DNA of 6,991 nucleotides from Acidimicrobiaceae bacterium (GTDB lineage: Bacteria; Actinomycetota; Acidimicrobiia; Acidimicrobiales; MedAcidi-G1). This document shows positions 6,054 to 6,991 of this stretch, piece after piece. The stretch lies in the NCBI GenBank assembly GCA_002727895.1, contig PBUO01000006.1, positions 17,486 to 24,476 on the forward strand, given 5' to 3'. The translations under genes were made by a program, and so were the position numbers. The first letter of the stretch is position 1. Each line of letters opens with the position of its first letter. The notes beneath the pieces are model-generated. The model had not been told where the DNA came from, did not search any database, and saw only the letters and a program-made list of their open reading frames with translations.

Positions 6054-6587
6054 TCAGTCGGACCCGGGCTCGGCCCCGTCCCCGGCCTCGTCTCCAGTGG
6101 GTTCGGGGCCGCCACTGCGGTCCCCCCAGATGACGTGGTGGAAGACCAGGTAACGGACCACCCAGAGAGCGGCGAATGCACCGGCGTTGGCCAGCTGGAC
6201 CGACAGGGCGCCGCCGAAGATCGAGTCGACGACGCCGACCACGGCGGTGGACAGGAACAGGCCGGCGAACGACAGCATCCAGAAGGGGGCAATCTCGCCG
6301 ACGGTATGGCCGCCCTGCTCCTGCTCCCACACGTAGTGGCGGCTCAGCCAGTAGGCGGGCCAACTGCTGATGGCCACGGCGGCCATGTTGGCGAAGGCCC
6401 CGGGCCAGCCGATGGCGCTGTGGAACAGGAAGAGCAGCGACTGCCCGATGAAGACGTTGACCATCGACACCCGGGAGAACCGGACGAGGGTCTTTCCGTA
6501 CTCCCGCCACAGGCGCGCCGGCAGCGAGAGGGGGTTGGCCACCACGGACGGGAAGCCTAACGAGCGGCCTCCGTGCCCCGTTCCCAT
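6054..6587 (-). CDS. GtrA-family membrane protein (putative polyprenyl-linked sugar flippase)
   Basis: This 177-residue integral membrane protein has four predicted helices at about 38-57, 63-83, 98-119 and 130-150. Basic/aromatic turns SRHYVWEQEQ (82-91) and VRYLVFHHVIW (144-154) end hairpins one and two, which is the GtrA (PF04138) pattern. Characterised members such as phage GtrA and related proteins are thought to move polyprenyl-phosphate-linked sugars across the cytoplasmic membrane. The N-terminal 30 residues are hydrophilic and the C-terminal tail after 155 is acidic and Gly/Pro-rich. ATG 6587 overlaps the end of the GTPase gene by 31 bp with only a weak GGTGGG upstream. GTG 6545 or 6542 would avoid the overlap but has no well-spaced Shine-Dalgarno site. 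Position before a methyltransferase and near the GT4 operon supports a role in surface glycan assembly; the carried lipid-sugar is unknown. Confidence 0.87.
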   Translation of the reverse strand: MGTGHGGRSLGFPSVVANPLSLPARLWREYGKTLVRFSRVSMVNVFIGQSLLFLFHSAIGWPGAFANMAAVAISSWPAYWLSRHYVWEQEQGGHTVGEIAPFWMLSFAGLFLSTAVVGVVDSIFGGALSVQLANAGAFAALWVVRYLVFHHVIWGDRSGGPEPTGDEAGDGAEPGSD

Positions 6588-6991
6588 GGCCCACCAAGGG
6601 CGCTGGCCACCTCGTGGGGGGACCGGTCGGAGGGTTCGAGGGTGGCCACGAGGTCGTCGACCGTGGCCTGAAGCCGGTCAGCCAGGTGCGACCGGACCTC
6701 GGCCCGCCAGCGTCGGCGACGCCGCTCAACCAGGGCCCCACCGGCCAGCAGGGCGTCCCGGTGGGCGTCCACGGCGGCCGACAGGTCCTCCACACCGCCT
6801 CCTGTGGTGGCCGTGGTGGACACCACCGCCGGCCGCGCGTCCACCTCGGGGCGCCGGTGGCCGGTGAGATCTGACAGGTCGAGCATGAGCTCCAGGTCGC
6901 GTCGCACGTCGGCCGCGTCGGGCCGGTCCGACTTGTTGACGGCGAACAGGTCGGCCACCTCGAGCAACCCGGCCTTGTTGGCCTGCACCGC
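6557..6991 (-). CDS. meaB: MeaB/ArgK-type GTPase, C-terminal part (5' end outside window)
   Basis: This is the C-terminal 144 residues of a G3E-family GTPase of the MeaB/ArgK (human MMAA) type, which loads and protects the cobalamin cofactor of methylmalonyl-CoA mutase. The visible part opens with VQANKAGLLEVADLFAVNKS; the VNKSD box is the G4 guanine-specificity motif (about 6926-6940). STTATTGGGVEDL followed by AVDAHRDAL matches the family's G5 and following helix (usually ATxGxGxxxL...H). After this comes the Arg-rich helical dimerisation region (ERRRRRWRAEV). The Walker A, switch regions and start lie beyond the right edge; the GTG at 6988 is an internal valine. The gene's stop overlaps the GtrA start by 31 bp, so they probably share a transcript, although no methylmalonyl-CoA mutase gene lies in the window. 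MeaB is preferred over a generic ArgK name because the transporter role once given to ArgK is not supported. Confidence 0.88.
   Translation of the reverse strand, partial: AVQANKAGLLEVADLFAVNKSDRPDAADVRRDLELMLDLSDLTGHRRPEVDARPAVVSTTATTGGGVEDLSAAVDAHRDALLAGGALVERRRRRWRAEVRSHLADRLQATVDDLVATLEPSDRSPHEVASALGGPWERGTEAAR

Noticed and set aside
6034..6795. N-terminal extension of the 5377-6033 methyltransferase to 472 residues
   Set aside because: The extension is the out-of-frame reading of the GtrA and MeaB genes on the same strand. The methyltransferase family length and the GAGG site favour a start near 6033.
1..6991. CRISPR array, tRNA, insertion sequence, phage or defence genes
   Set aside because: No regularly spaced repeats, cloverleaf-like segments, transposase or integrase motifs, or nuclease/toxin pairs were found; coding sequence covers nearly all of the window.

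Overview
The window is a very GC-rich (about 70% by eye), densely packed stretch of bacterial chromosome. Codon third positions are strongly G/C, GTG starts are common, genes overlap, and almost nothing is non-coding. The gene content (an actinobacterial-style GT4 glycosyltransferase, a MeaB-type GTPase, Lnt and Dtd) fits a high-GC actinobacterium, possibly of the Acidimicrobiia type. That placement is inference from composition and gene style only. No tRNA, rRNA, CRISPR, insertion sequence, integrase or phage gene is visible.

Left part (1-2173): the 3' half of an apolipoprotein N-acyltransferase (lnt) reads rightwards off the left edge. It meets, tail to tail with a 27-bp overlap, a leftward two-gene unit of dtd (D-aminoacyl-tRNA deacylase) followed by a small-molecule-type SAM methyltransferase. 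The Lnt carries serine where the family's catalytic cysteine is expected.

Middle (2231-5448): after only 57 bp a rightward three-gene operon begins. It encodes a GT4 glycosyltransferase, a class I SAM methyltransferase with a strong Shine-Dalgarno site 13 bp downstream, and an alpha/alpha-barrel protein of the kind often named 'prenyltransferase', which overlaps the methyltransferase by 14 bp. Right part (5377-6991): a leftward unit reads MeaB/ArgK GTPase (cut by the right edge), then a GtrA-family membrane protein overlapping it by 31 bp, then a Methyltransf_24-like SAM methyltransferase whose tail overlaps the barrel gene by 72 bp.

Taken together, the GT4 enzyme, two methyltransferases, the alpha/alpha-barrel protein and the GtrA-type polyprenyl-sugar transport candidate look like a small locus for making, methylating and moving a cell-surface or lipid-linked glycan. 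It lies between housekeeping genes. No single protein identifies the product, so this pathway is a hypothesis.
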